NCBI GenBank assembly: GCA_025928265.1
Contig: JAICJV010000009.1
Span: 1 to 64,000, forward strand
DNA: 64,000 nucleotides
Source: Thermoleophilaceae bacterium
Lineage (GTDB): Bacteria; Actinomycetota; Thermoleophilia; Solirubrobacterales; Thermoleophilaceae
Direction of reading: 5' to 3'
A program made the translations under genes and the position numbers. Every line of letters begins with the position of its first letter. Positions within the stretch are counted from its first letter, which is position 1. Under the pieces are notes generated by a model. It was not told the origin of the DNA. It saw only the letters and a program-made list of their open reading frames with translations, and made no database searches. Below are positions 9,623-21,351 of the stretch, in pieces.

Positions 9623-11024
9623 GCGAAGACGTCGTAGCCCTCAGCGCCGCGCAGGCCGCCGAGCGCGTGCGCGCCGGCGAGCTCTCGGCGCGCGAGCTGT
9701 TCGAGGTCTACCGCGACCGCTCGGCGAGCGACGAGCTGGGCGTCTACCTCTGGGTGGCCGAGGAGGCGCCCGAGGTGGTGAGCGACGCGCCGCTCGGCGG
9801 CGTGCCACTCGCGGTCAAGGACCTCTTCTGCACGAAGGACGTGCCCAGCACCTCCGGCTCGCGGATCCTCGCGGGCTACACGCCTCCCTACACGGCCACC
9901 GCCGTCGAGAACCTCGTGCGCGCGGGCGCGGCGATGGTGGGCAAGACGAACATGGACGAGTTCGCGATGGGCTCGTCGAACGAGAACTCGGCCTACGGCC
10001 CGGTCAGGAACCCGTGGGACACGAGCCGCGTGCCGGGCGGCTCGAGTGGCGGCAGCGCGGCCGCGGTCGCCGCCGGCCTCGCGCCGTGGGCGATCGGCAC
10101 CGACACCGGCGGATCGATCCGCCAGCCGGCGGCGCTGTGCGGCATCGTCGGGCTCAAGCCCACCTACGGCAGCGTCAGCCGCTACGGGATGATCGCCTTC
10201 GCCTCCTCGCTCGACCAGTGCGGCCCGCTCACCCGCGACGTGACCGACGCCGCACTGCTGTATCGCCACATGGTCGGCCGCGACGACTGCGACTCCACAT
10301 CGCTCCAGCACCCCGAGGAGATCCGGCTGCCGAGCTCGGAGTCGCTCGAGGGCCTGCGCTTCGGCGTGCCGCCGGCGCTGCTGGGCGAGGGAATCGAGCC
10401 GGGCGTGCGCGAGGTGTTCGACGCCACCGTCGCGCGCGTCGAGGAGCTCGGTGGCCTGGTCGAGGAGGTCGACCTGCCGAGCGCGACGCACGGGCTGTCG
10501 GCGTACTACGTGATCGCACCCGCGGAGGCGAGCGCCAACCTCGCCCGCTACGACGGCGTCCGCTACGGGCTGCGGTCCGGCAACGGCGACCTCACCTCGA
10601 TGTACGAGGAGACGCGCCACGACGGCTTCGGCGCCGAGGTCAAGCGGCGCATCATGATCGGCACCTACGCGCTGTCGTCGGGCTACTACGACGCCTACTA
10701 CGGGCGGGCGCAGCGTGTGCGGACGAAGATCGCCGAAGATTTTCGCGAGGCGTTCGAGCGCGTCGACCTGATCCTCACGCCCACGTCGCCGACCGTCGCC
10801 TTCGAGCTCGGTGCGCGCACGAAGGACCCGCTCGCGATGTACATGTCCGACTTCCTCACCGTGCCGATGTCGCTCGCCGGACTGCCCGCGATCTCGATCC
10901 CGGGCGGCCTCTCCGACGGGCTTCCCGTGGGGATCCAGCTGGCCGGTCCGGCGTTCAGCGAGAACCGGATCATGGAGGCGGCGTACGCGCTCGAGCAGTC
11001 GATCGGCTTCGAGGGAGTCCCGCG

Positions 11025-11028
<4 letters not shown>
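9619..11028 (+). CDS. gatA: Asp-tRNA(Asn)/Glu-tRNA(Gln) amidotransferase subunit A
   Basis: Amidase signature GGSSGGSAAAVAAG..IGTDTGGSIRQPAALCGIVGLKPTYG. Confidence 0.96.
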
Positions 11029-12449
<1,421 letters not shown>

Positions 12450-12537
12450 ACGCCGGCCGGTCCCGCGCCGCGGGGGTGGCGCCGGGAGGCGCGAGCGGGC
12501 ATCATCTCCACGTGGAGGGACGCCCGCGCAACCGACG

Positions 12538-13680
12538 ATGAGGGTGCTCGTCGTCAATCCCTATCCGCTCTTTCCGCTCAGTCATGGCGGCCGGGTGCGG
12601 AGCTTCCGCCTGGCAGCCGGGCTGGCGCAGTCGGGCGCGCAGGTCGACGTCCTGTTCCCGTGGACACCGGGCCAGCCGTGGCGCCCCACCCGCCGCGCCG
12701 GCGTGACGCTGCACCCGCATCGCTTCGCCGCGAACGTGCTGCCGGCGCTCCTGCGCGACCGCGTGATCCCCGCCCCGGTCGCGCTGGCCGCCCAGCCGTA
12801 CATGCTCGGCCCGCGGCGGCGCCTGCACGCGTTCGACGGCTACGACGTGGTCCAGTTCGAGTTCTGCGCGACGGCGCGCTGGATGGGCCGTGCGCCGGCC
12901 GGCGCACGCGTCGTCTACTCGGCGCACAACGTCGAGGCCGACTTCTGGTCGCTGGGGCAGCTGCGGCGCGGGCCGCGCCACGCCATGCGGCGCGCGGTGG
13001 CGGCGCTCGAGCGCCGTGCCGTGCGCGCCGCCGACCTCGTGCTCGTCCCGACACGAGCCGACGCCGACCGCCTGACCGAGCTGTACGGGCCGCCGCGGCG
13101 GGTCGCGGTGCTGCCGCAGGGCCACGACGCGGGGGAGGCGCCCCCGCCGGAGGCACAGGAACGGCTGCGGGCGCGCGAGCGCGCCCGCCTTGGGCTTGCG
13201 GCAGATGACACCGCGGTCGTGTTCATCGGCGGCCCCGCGGCGCACAACCGCGAGGCGGTCGCCTTTCTCGAGCGCGAACTCGAGCCGGTGCTCGGCGCGC
13301 GCGGGCAGCTGCTGGTCGCGGGGCAGTGCGGCGGGCGCGGTGCCGGCCCGGCGCGGCGGCTCGGGTTCGTCGAGGACCTGCGGCCGCTCTTCGCCGCCGC
13401 CGACGTCGCCGTGAACCCCGTGTCGGCAGGCAGCGGGCAGAGCCTCAAGGTCGTGGAGTACCTCGCGGCGGGCGTGCCCGTCGTCGCGACGGCCGCGGGG
13501 GCGCGCGGGGTGGAGGGGCAGAACGGACTGCTCACGGTCGCCGACCGTGCCGGCTTCGCCGCAGCGGTCGCGGCGGCGGCGGAGCGTGGCCGCGGCCGGG
13601 GGCCGGGATCCGCGGCGGCGCCGACCTGGCGGCAGATCGGCGCGCGCCTGTATGCGGAGATGGTGGAGATCGCCGCCTGA
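12538..13680 (+). CDS. Glycosyltransferase family 4-like
   Basis: N-terminal PLFPLSHGGRVRSFRLAAGLA; C-terminal NPVSAGSGQSLKVVEYLAAGVPVVATAAGARG. Confidence 0.85.
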   Translation: MRVLVVNPYPLFPLSHGGRVRSFRLAAGLAQSGAQVDVLFPWTPGQPWRPTRRAGVTLHPHRFAANVLPALLRDRVIPAPVALAAQPYMLGPRRRLHAFDGYDVVQFEFCATARWMGRAPAGARVVYSAHNVEADFWSLGQLRRGPRHAMRRAVAALERRAVRAADLVLVPTRADADRLTELYGPPRRVAVLPQGHDAGEAPPPEAQERLRARERARLGLAADDTAVVFIGGPAAHNREAVAFLERELEPVLGARGQLLVAGQCGGRGAGPARRLGFVEDLRPLFAAADVAVNPVSAGSGQSLKVVEYLAAGVPVVATAAGARGVEGQNGLLTVADRAGFAAAVAAAAERGRGRGPGSAAAPTWRQIGARLYAEMVEIAA

Positions 13681-14714
13681 TGGCGCGCGTCGGCGTGGCC
13701 CTTGTCGGCTGCGGCTCGATCGGATCGGCGGTTCACCTGCGTGCGCTCGGGCGCGCCCCCGCAGCGCGGGTCGTGGGCATCGCCGACCCCGACGCGGCGG
13801 CGCGCGCGCGGGCGCAGCGCATCGCCGGCCGGGACGCGGTGGCGAGCGCCGACCCGCTTGAGCTGATCGCCCACCCCGACACCGATGCCGTCGTCATCTG
13901 CGCGCCGAACGCCGTACACGCCGAGCTGGCGCTGGCGGCGTGCGCGGCGGACCGCGCTGTCTACGTCGTGAAGCGGCTCGCGCTCACGACGGTCGACGCC
14001 CGCGCCGTCGTCGCGGCCACCGAGGCGAGCGGGCGGGCGGCCGCAGTCGGCTTCAACCACCGCTTTCACCCGCTCCACCGCCGGGCACGCGAGCTCCTGC
14101 GGGCGGGCGCGATCGGGCGCGTGCGCGCCGTGACGACCGCATTCTGTGAGCCGATGCCGGTCGCGACCATGCCGGCCTGGAAGCGTTCACGCGCGACCGG
14201 TGGCGGAGCGCTTCTCGATCTCGGCTCGCATCAGATCGACCTCGTCCGGTGGCTGCTCGACGACGAGGTCGAGCAGGCGAGTGCACGGCTGCAGTCAGAG
14301 CTCAGCGACGACGACAGCGCCGAGCTGCGACTCGAGCTCGGCAGCGGAGCCGTGGTCGACGGCTGGTTCTCGTTCCGCAGCGGGCGCTGCGACTGGCTGC
14401 AGCTCGTGGGCGACCGCGGCGTGCTGACGCTCGACCGCTACGCACCGCAGCTGCGCCTCGCGACGGCGCGCTGCGACATCGGCGCGGTGCGGCGCGGCAC
14501 CTGGCCGGCGTTCGCCGCGTCGCGGCCGTGGCAGCTGCGCAAGGCACTGCGGCCGGCATGGGAGCCCTCCTACGCCCGCGCCCTGCGCGCGTTCGTCGCG
14601 GCCGCCGGCGGCGCTCCGGTCGAGCTGCCTGCGCCACGCGACGGCCTGCGCACCCTCGAGGTGGTCCTGGCCGCCGAGTCGACCGCGATCGCCGAGCCAC
14701 TGGTCGAGGGATGA
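13680..14714 (+). CDS. Gfo/Idh/MocA family oxidoreductase
   Basis: VGVALVGCGSIGSAVHLRAL Rossmann motif, VVICAPNAVHAELALAA, GGGALLDLGSHQIDLVRWLL. Confidence 0.85.
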   Translation: MARVGVALVGCGSIGSAVHLRALGRAPAARVVGIADPDAAARARAQRIAGRDAVASADPLELIAHPDTDAVVICAPNAVHAELALAACAADRAVYVVKRLALTTVDARAVVAATEASGRAAAVGFNHRFHPLHRRARELLRAGAIGRVRAVTTAFCEPMPVATMPAWKRSRATGGGALLDLGSHQIDLVRWLLDDEVEQASARLQSELSDDDSAELRLELGSGAVVDGWFSFRSGRCDWLQLVGDRGVLTLDRYAPQLRLATARCDIGAVRRGTWPAFAASRPWQLRKALRPAWEPSYARALRAFVAAAGGAPVELPAPRDGLRTLEVVLAAESTAIAEPLVEG

Positions 14715-15901
14715 CGATGCGCGTTCTGCTGATGACCGACTGGACCTCCAGTCCGGGTGGGACGGAGGAGACGGCGACGCTGCTGCGGGACGGCCTGCGC
14801 GCTGCCGGCGACGAGGTGCGGCTGCTCACGAGCTCGGTGGGCGACGGGGCCGCGGCGGGGGCCGAATACGTCGCGCGTGGCAGCGAGCGACGCGCCGCGC
14901 AGGTTGCGCTGCAGGTCGTCAACCCGTCGGCGGTCGCGCGCGTGCGTGCCGCGCGGCGGGAGTTCGCCCCCGACGTCGCGGTGTCGCTGATGTTCGAGAT
15001 GCACCTGTCGCCCGCGGTGCTGCTGGCGCTGGGAGACGTGCCGGCCGTGGCCCTCGTGCTGTATCCGAAGCCCGTCTGCCCGACGGCGCTCAAGCTGCTT
15101 CCGGACGGGTCGCTGTGTGGTTCGCGCGCGGGCGCCGTGTGCCGGCGCGAGGGCTGCGTGACGCTGCCACACTGGCTGCGCGACATCCCGCGCTACCGGC
15201 TGATCCGCCGCGCCCTGCGCGGAGCCGCGGTTGTGCTCACGTGCAGCCCGGACCTGCGCGATCTGCTGCGCGCCGACGGGATCGAGGCCGAAGCGGTCGA
15301 CCTCGGCGTGCCGCCGCCCGGCGCGGACTTCGCGCGGGCGCCGGCGCCCGAGCCGCTGTTCGCATACGTCGGCCGGCTGAGCCCGGAGAAGGGCGTGGAC
15401 CTGCTGCTCCGCGCGTTCGCGCGCCTGCGCCAGAGCGTGCCGCGGGCGCGGCTGCGGATCGTCGGCGACGGGCCGGCGCGCGCGGAGATCGAGCGGCACG
15501 TCGCACGGCTCGGGTGCGACGGCGCGGTGGAGCTGACCGGCCGGCTCGCGCCGGCCGCCGTCGAGGCCGCGCTCACCGACGTGTGGGCGCTGGTCGCGCC
15601 GTCGCTCTGGCCCGAGCCGTTCGGCCTCGTTGCGATCGAGGCGACGATGCGCGGGGTGCCCGTCGTGGCCAGCGCGACCGGCGGCTTCGCCCGGACGCTC
15701 GAGCCCGGGGTCAGCGGCCTGCTGTTTCCGAACGGGGACGAGGACGCGCTCCTCGACCGGCTCGCATCCGTCGCCTCGGGCGCCGCGTTCGCCGACCACT
15801 CCGTCCCAGGCGACGCGGTTGCCCGCGCTCGACAGCGCTTCGACTCCTGTGATTGGGTTGCTCGCATGCGGACGCGCATCGCGGCGGTGGCGGCGGCGTG
15901 A
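14711..15901 (+). CDS. Glycosyltransferase family 4
   Basis: FAYVGRLSPEKGVDLLLRAFARL, RLRIVGDGP, PSLWPEPFGLVAIEATMRGVPVVASATGG. Confidence 0.9.
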   Translation: MTMRVLLMTDWTSSPGGTEETATLLRDGLRAAGDEVRLLTSSVGDGAAAGAEYVARGSERRAAQVALQVVNPSAVARVRAARREFAPDVAVSLMFEMHLSPAVLLALGDVPAVALVLYPKPVCPTALKLLPDGSLCGSRAGAVCRREGCVTLPHWLRDIPRYRLIRRALRGAAVVLTCSPDLRDLLRADGIEAEAVDLGVPPPGADFARAPAPEPLFAYVGRLSPEKGVDLLLRAFARLRQSVPRARLRIVGDGPARAEIERHVARLGCDGAVELTGRLAPAAVEAALTDVWALVAPSLWPEPFGLVAIEATMRGVPVVASATGGFARTLEPGVSGLLFPNGDEDALLDRLASVASGAAFADHSVPGDAVARARQRFDSCDWVARMRTRIAAVAAA

Positions 15902-17469
15902 GCCGCCTCCTGATGATCCTGATGGACTCGGCCGACGGGCGGCTCGTCCGCCGCTGGACGGCCGCGGGCGAGCTGCCCGTGCTCGCCGCACTCGCGGAGC
16001 GCGGCGCGTCGCTCGAGCTCGAGTCGATCGCCAGCCGCTTTCCCGACGCCGTCTGGCCGACGCTGAACACCGGCAGCCCGCCCGGTACCACTGGGCACTA
16101 CAACTGGCGCTGTGTACGGCCCGGGACCGACGCGATGGTGTTCGCCCCGAACCGCTCACGGCGCCGCACGTTCTGGGAGCTGGCGCACGACGCCGGGCGC
16201 CCGATCCTCGTCGCGGACATCCCGCGTTCGGTGCCGATCGATGCGCCGGATGCGACGGTGCTGGTCGGGTGGGGCCAGCGCGCGGCGACGCGACATGAAT
16301 CGTCGCCCCCCGGCCTCTACGCGGAGGTCGAGCGCCGCCACGGCCGCTATCCGCGCTGGCTCGACGACGGCATCAGGCGCTCGCTGCGCGGGACGGAGCG
16401 TTACAACCGGACGCTGAACCGGATGGTGGACCGGCGCACGGCGATGCTGCAGGAGCTCATCGAACGGGCGCCGTGGGATCTCGCGTTCCTGTCCTATCCC
16501 GAGGGCCACAACGCCGGTCACATCCACCACCGTCACCTCGAGCCGGGCGAGTGGCCCTACGACGAGCGCTTCGCAGCGCGCTTCGGCGACCGGCTGCTGG
16601 CGTCCTATCGCGCCATCGACGCCGGCATCGGCGAGTTGATCGCGCGCGTGCCCGACGTGGATGTCATGGTCCTGTCGGGGCACGGGATGGCGGTCAACAC
16701 CAGCGGGTTCGACCTGCTTCCGCGGCTGCTCGCGCGGCTCGGGTACACGACGCCGAGCACGGCGCCGCCGGCGACCCGTGCGCTCGCCGTCGCGCGCTCC
16801 GCGCTGCCGTGGTCGATCCGCCGCCACGTCAACGCCAGACTGCCGCTCGAGCGGCGGACGCAGGTGATGGCCGACATCTTCCGCGGCGCGGTCGACTGGA
16901 CCCGCACGCGCGCCGTGGCCGAGGCCGAGGCCGGCCACGCATGGGTGCGCGTGAACCTGCGCGGGCGTGAGCCGCGCGGGATAGTCGAGCCGGGCGAGGA
17001 GTACGAGCGCCTGCGTGACGAGTTGATCGGCGATCTGCGAGCGCTCGTGGATGCGGACACGGGGCAGCCCGCCGCCGCCGAGGTGCTGCGCCGCGAGGAG
17101 GTCGTCAGCGGCCCGCACTCCGGCGACCTGCCGGACGTCTTCTGCCTCTGGCAGCCGGGCCGGCTCCTGCGCGCGGCGGTGCACCCGCGCGCCGGCGAGA
17201 TCAGCGAGCGGTTGCGCGACGTGCCGTGGACCGAGCACCACGACGACGGCTTCCTGATCGCCGCAGGCCCGTCGATCCGCTCGGGGGCCGAGGCGGCGCC
17301 GCACATCATCGACGTCGCGCCCACGGCGCTCGCCCTCATGGGCGTGCCGATCCCCGACGACATGACCGGCCGCCCGATCGAGTCGCTGCTCGGCGACGGT
17401 GTCGAGCCGCCGCGCCGCACCCCGGTCGCGTGGGAGCGCGACCCGTGGGCCGCCGAACCGGCCGTGTAG
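15898..17469 (+). CDS. Alkaline phosphatase superfamily / type I phosphodiesterase-like protein
   Basis: MILMDSADGRL, PTLNTGSPPGTTGHYNW, MVLSGHGM, HIIDVAPTALALMGVPIPDDMTGRPI. Confidence 0.8.
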   Translation: MSRLLMILMDSADGRLVRRWTAAGELPVLAALAERGASLELESIASRFPDAVWPTLNTGSPPGTTGHYNWRCVRPGTDAMVFAPNRSRRRTFWELAHDAGRPILVADIPRSVPIDAPDATVLVGWGQRAATRHESSPPGLYAEVERRHGRYPRWLDDGIRRSLRGTERYNRTLNRMVDRRTAMLQELIERAPWDLAFLSYPEGHNAGHIHHRHLEPGEWPYDERFAARFGDRLLASYRAIDAGIGELIARVPDVDVMVLSGHGMAVNTSGFDLLPRLLARLGYTTPSTAPPATRALAVARSALPWSIRRHVNARLPLERRTQVMADIFRGAVDWTRTRAVAEAEAGHAWVRVNLRGREPRGIVEPGEEYERLRDELIGDLRALVDADTGQPAAAEVLRREEVVSGPHSGDLPDVFCLWQPGRLLRAAVHPRAGEISERLRDVPWTEHHDDGFLIAAGPSIRSGAEAAPHIIDVAPTALALMGVPIPDDMTGRPIESLLGDGVEPPRRTPVAWERDPWAAEPAV

Positions 17470-17471
17470 GA

Positions 17472-18791
17472 CTAGCCGCCGCGGACGGCGGCCTGCTCGG
17501 CCGCCCGCGGCTCGCCGATCGCCGCGTCGGGCGGGCGCAGCAGCGCCGCGAGTGACGGCGCGAGCCCGAGCCGGCGGCAGGCGCGGTAGTTCAGCGCCGT
17601 GACCAGCGCCGAGGTCGCCAGGGCGCCCGCCGCCGCGCCGGTGATCCCGGCGACCGCGATGCCCGCGATCGTGGCGGCCACGTTGAAGATCGCGGCCACG
17701 ACGTTGTGCTGCATCAGCGTGCGCTGATGGTGCGCGGCCACCAGCACCATCGCGTAGCCGCCGCCCACGGCGGTCAGCACAAGCGTCCACGAGAGCACGG
17801 CCAGCACCGGCGCGCCGCCCGCGTAGGCATCACCGAACCCGATCGTGAGCAACGGCCGCCCGGCGGCCGTGAGCAGCAGCGCGATCGGGATCGTGGCCGC
17901 CAGTGCGAGCCGCAACGTGCGCCGCAGCAGGTCGAGCGCAGCCGCCGTGTGCGCGGCGCTGTAGGAGGCGAGGAACGAGTTGAAGAGCATGGACGTGACG
18001 ACGGCGAAGAAGAGGATCGGCTTGTAGGCGGCCGCGTAGACACCGGCGTCGGCGTGCCCCAGGCCGACGGCGATCGCGAACAGCCCGAAGAAGCCCACCG
18101 TGGTGCGCGCGAACTGGTTGAGCATCAGTGGGAAGCCGTCGCGCAGGTTGCGCGCCCAGGCGCGCCGGTCCACCACCGGGCGGATCGCGCCGCAGCGGCG
18201 GCGGGCGGCCACGAGCACCGTGACCGCGTAGCCGAGCTCGCCGGCCGCCATCAGCGCCGGCACGAGCGCGCTGTCGCCGCGGTCGTGCACGAGCGCGACC
18301 ACCCCGGCGAGAAACACCAGCTGCGAGCCGACGTTGCCTGCGGCAATCGCCCACGAGGCCTGGATGGCCAGCACCATCCAGCGCAGGTTCAGCGCGACCA
18401 CCGGCAGGAGCAGCGCGAACAGGAGCAGCGTCGGGCGGTCGCGGGCGGGTACCGCCAGCGCCACGGTCGCCGCAAGCAATGCGGCGGAGAGCACCGACAG
18501 CGCCAGCCGCAGGCCCAGGACGGGCCCCGCCAGCTCGCGGAAGCGGCCCGGGTCGCGCGCCATGTCGCGCAGGTTCAGCACCTCGGTGCCGGCGTCGACC
18601 ACGAGCGAGAAGCAGATCACCAGGCTGGTCCCGATCGTGACGAGGCCGAAGCCGCCGGGACCCAGCTCACGCGTCAGGACGAGCAGCGTGAGCAGCCCGA
18701 AGACACGCGCGATCGCCTCGCCCGTGGCGAGCGCGCCGAAGCTGCGGACGAGCGTCCGCCAGCTCGCCAGCGGCTCCGGCGGCGACGTCAC
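17472..18791 (-). CDS. Oligosaccharide flippase (Wzx-like, MOP superfamily)
   Basis: Multi-TM ORF; RSFGALATGEAIARVFGLLTLLVLTRELGPGGFGLVTIGTSL; start at GTG 18791 supported by TACCGT-N6. Confidence 0.8.
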   Translation of the reverse strand: MTSPPEPLASWRTLVRSFGALATGEAIARVFGLLTLLVLTRELGPGGFGLVTIGTSLVICFSLVVDAGTEVLNLRDMARDPGRFRELAGPVLGLRLALSVLSAALLAATVALAVPARDRPTLLLFALLLPVVALNLRWMVLAIQASWAIAAGNVGSQLVFLAGVVALVHDRGDSALVPALMAAGELGYAVTVLVAARRRCGAIRPVVDRRAWARNLRDGFPLMLNQFARTTVGFFGLFAIAVGLGHADAGVYAAAYKPILFFAVVTSMLFNSFLASYSAAHTAAALDLLRRTLRLALAATIPIALLLTAAGRPLLTIGFGDAYAGGAPVLAVLSWTLVLTAVGGGYAMVLVAAHHQRTLMQHNVVAAIFNVAATIAGIAVAGITGAAAGALATSALVTALNYRACRRLGLAPSLAALLRPPDAAIGEPRAAEQAAVRGG

Positions 18792-18899
18792 CCGGTCACG
18801 GTATTGCCGGGGGCGGGGGTCGCGCAAGCGGGTTGCAGCACTGGCGCCCCCGCGCCTGACGGGTTATAGATAGAGCGTGAATGCGTCAGGCCGGCCTCG

Positions 18900-20411
18900 A
18901 TGAGCGGGGCCGAGCGCATCCGGCGACGGGGGATCGTCGGTCCAGCCGTCGTCGAGGTTCAGGGCGCACCGGTGGAGACCGCTGTGCTCGGCGGCGGACC
19001 GGCAGGGCTGACAGCGGCCTATGTGCTCGCCCTGCGCGGGCTTGAGGGCACGGTCTTCGAAGCCGACTCGCAGGTCGGCGGGATCGCGCGCACGGTCGAG
19101 CACGAGGGCTGCCGCTTCGACCTCGGCGGCCACCGCTTCTTCACGAAGCTGCAGCCGATCGAGCGCCTCTGGGAGACGATGCTGGGCGACGAGCTGCTCA
19201 CCCGCCCACGGCTCTCGCGGATCTACTACGACGGCAAGTTCTTCAACTACCCGCTGACCTCGCGCGACGTCGTCGGCCGGCTCGGGCTGCGCGAGTCGAC
19301 GCTCTGCGCGCTGTCGTACCTGTGGGCGCTGCGGCGACGCGGAGGCGAGGCCGAGACGTTCGAGGAGTGGGTGACGATGCGCTTCGGCCGCCGCCTGTAC
19401 GAAACCTTCTTCCGCTCCTACACGGAGAAGGTCTGGGGCATCCCCGGCTCCGACATCCGCGCGCAGTGGGCGGCACAGCGGATCAAGGACTTCTCGCTCT
19501 TCCTGGCGCTGCTGTCGATCCTCGGCGTGCGGCGCCGCAAGATCACGACCCTGATCGAGGAGTTCCGCTACCCGCGGCTCGGCCCCGGACAGATGTGGGA
19601 GGCGTTCCGCACGCGCGTCGAGGGCGCCGGGATCCCCGTCCGCATGCATCACCGTTGCGAGGAGCTGCGCCACCGAGACGGTCGCGTGCTGAGCGTCTGC
19701 GTCAGCTCCGGCGGGACCACGACCGAGTATCCGGTCGACCGCGTCCTGTCGAGCATCCCGCTGAGCGAGCTCGTGCTGTCGCTGTCACCGGCCGCGCCGG
19801 CCGAGGTCGAGGCTGCGGCGCGGCAGCTGAACTACCGCAGCCTGTGCCTCGTCAGCCTGACCACCACCGAGGCCGAGCCGTTCCCCGACAACTGGATCTA
19901 CGTCCACGATCCGCAGACCCGTGCCGGGCGGGTGCAGAACTTCGGTGCCTGGAGCCCCGACATGGTCCCGCCGGGGATGACCTGTCTGGGCGTCGAGTAC
20001 TTCTGCTTCGAGGGCGACGAGCTGTGGAGCATGCCCGAGCGCGAGCACGTCGAGCTGGCCACCCGCGAGCTCGCCCGGATCGGCCTGATCGACCCCGACC
20101 GTGTGGTGGGCGGTACGAAGGTGCGCGTCCCGAAGGCCTATCCGGTCTACGACTCCGGCTACGAGCAGGCGGTCGGCATCCTGCGTGAGCACCTGGAGGG
20201 CTTCACGAACCTGGCCACCTTCGGGCGCAACGGGCTACACCGCTACAACAACCAGGATCACTCGATGTGGACAGCGGTGCTCGCCGCGCTCAACCTGCTC
20301 GACGGCGCCGAGCACGACGTCTGGTCCGTCAACGCGGAAGCCGAGTACCTCGAGGAGGGTGAGGCGGTCGAGGCGCTGCTCGGGCTCGACGCCGACTCCC
20401 TCACCAGGTGA
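18900..20411 (+). CDS. FAD-dependent amine-oxidase/protoporphyrinogen-oxidase-like oxidoreductase of polysaccharide clusters
   Basis: VLGGGPAGLTAAYVLALRGLEGTVFEADSQVGGIARTVEHEGCRFDLGGHRFFTK; exact start uncertain (ATG 18900 or GTG further in). Confidence 0.8.
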   Translation: MSGAERIRRRGIVGPAVVEVQGAPVETAVLGGGPAGLTAAYVLALRGLEGTVFEADSQVGGIARTVEHEGCRFDLGGHRFFTKLQPIERLWETMLGDELLTRPRLSRIYYDGKFFNYPLTSRDVVGRLGLRESTLCALSYLWALRRRGGEAETFEEWVTMRFGRRLYETFFRSYTEKVWGIPGSDIRAQWAAQRIKDFSLFLALLSILGVRRRKITTLIEEFRYPRLGPGQMWEAFRTRVEGAGIPVRMHHRCEELRHRDGRVLSVCVSSGGTTTEYPVDRVLSSIPLSELVLSLSPAAPAEVEAAARQLNYRSLCLVSLTTTEAEPFPDNWIYVHDPQTRAGRVQNFGAWSPDMVPPGMTCLGVEYFCFEGDELWSMPEREHVELATRELARIGLIDPDRVVGGTKVRVPKAYPVYDSGYEQAVGILREHLEGFTNLATFGRNGLHRYNNQDHSMWTAVLAALNLLDGAEHDVWSVNAEAEYLEEGEAVEALLGLDADSLTR

Positions 20412-21295
20412 CGAGCGGCGCCGAGCGGAAGCGCCGCGGCCGCCGCGAGATTGTGGATCACGTGCAGGCCCACGCCGGCAATCGCGCCCGTCACGCCCAG
20501 CCGCCGCGCCAGGAGGGCGTAGAAGCTGCGGTTCAGCACGAGCATCGCCGCCAGCGCGGCCACCGCGGGACCGCGGCGGCGGCCGGCGGCCGCGCCGGCG
20601 AGCGCGACCGAGGCGCCCAGGCTCGCACGCTCGCGCCAGCCGACGTTCATCGCGGCCGGGGCCGAGCGTGTACGCAGGATCAGCTCGACCCACGGGACGC
20701 CGCGGCGCATCACGTCGGTCCAGAGCATCAGCCCGAGCGTCCAGCGCTTCGTGTGGGTGCCCTGGATCGCCGGGTCGAGCACGATCCGCGCGCCGCCGGC
20801 GATCAGCCGCACGCCGAGCTCGACGTCCTCGATCCCGGGACCCGGGAAGAGCTCTTCATCGAAGCCGCCCGCCGCGACGGCGGCCTCGCGGCGAATCGCG
20901 CCGATGCCGCCCCAGTAGGTGTGGGCGACGCCCGCTCCGCGCTGGTGCACGTGGTGGTGGAGCAGGTTGCGAAACTGCGACACGATCCCGGGGGCGCTCG
21001 GCATGTCGTCGTAGGAGCCGAAGGCCGCGGTCAGGCCGGGGTCCCCGTCGAGCGCGGCGCGCAGCCTGCCGAGCGCTCCGGGTGCGAGCAGGATGTCGGC
21101 GTCGATGAAGGCGACCGCGTCGCCGGTCGCGCGCCACAGGCCGATGTTGCGCGCCGCCGCCGGGCCGGCGCTGGGCGGTCCCTCGACGACGATCAGCTCG
21201 TCGCCGTCGCACATCTGGCCGCGGATCGCGGTCAGGCAACGCGGCAGGGACGGCTGGTGGTTCGTCGCCGGAACGACGATGCTGAGCGTCGTCAC
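20258..21295 (-). CDS. Glycosyltransferase family 2
   Basis: VTTLSIVVPATNHQPSLPRCLTAIRGQ, AFIDADILLAPGAL, FPGPGIEDVELGVRLIAGG; GTG 21295 preceded by TACCCT-N6. Confidence 0.85.
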   Translation of the reverse strand: MTTLSIVVPATNHQPSLPRCLTAIRGQMCDGDELIVVEGPPSAGPAAARNIGLWRATGDAVAFIDADILLAPGALGRLRAALDGDPGLTAAFGSYDDMPSAPGIVSQFRNLLHHHVHQRGAGVAHTYWGGIGAIRREAAVAAGGFDEELFPGPGIEDVELGVRLIAGGARIVLDPAIQGTHTKRWTLGLMLWTDVMRRGVPWVELILRTRSAPAAMNVGWRERASLGASVALAGAAAGRRRGPAVAALAAMLVLNRSFYALLARRLGVTGAIAGVGLHVIHNLAAAAALPLGAARHLVRESASSPSSASTASPSSRYSASALTDQTSCSAPSSRLSAASTAVHIE

Positions 21296-21351
21296 AGGGT
21301 GAGGGTAAGCGGCGAGGTGCCGGATTCGCCACCTCCGGCGGTGACACGCCG

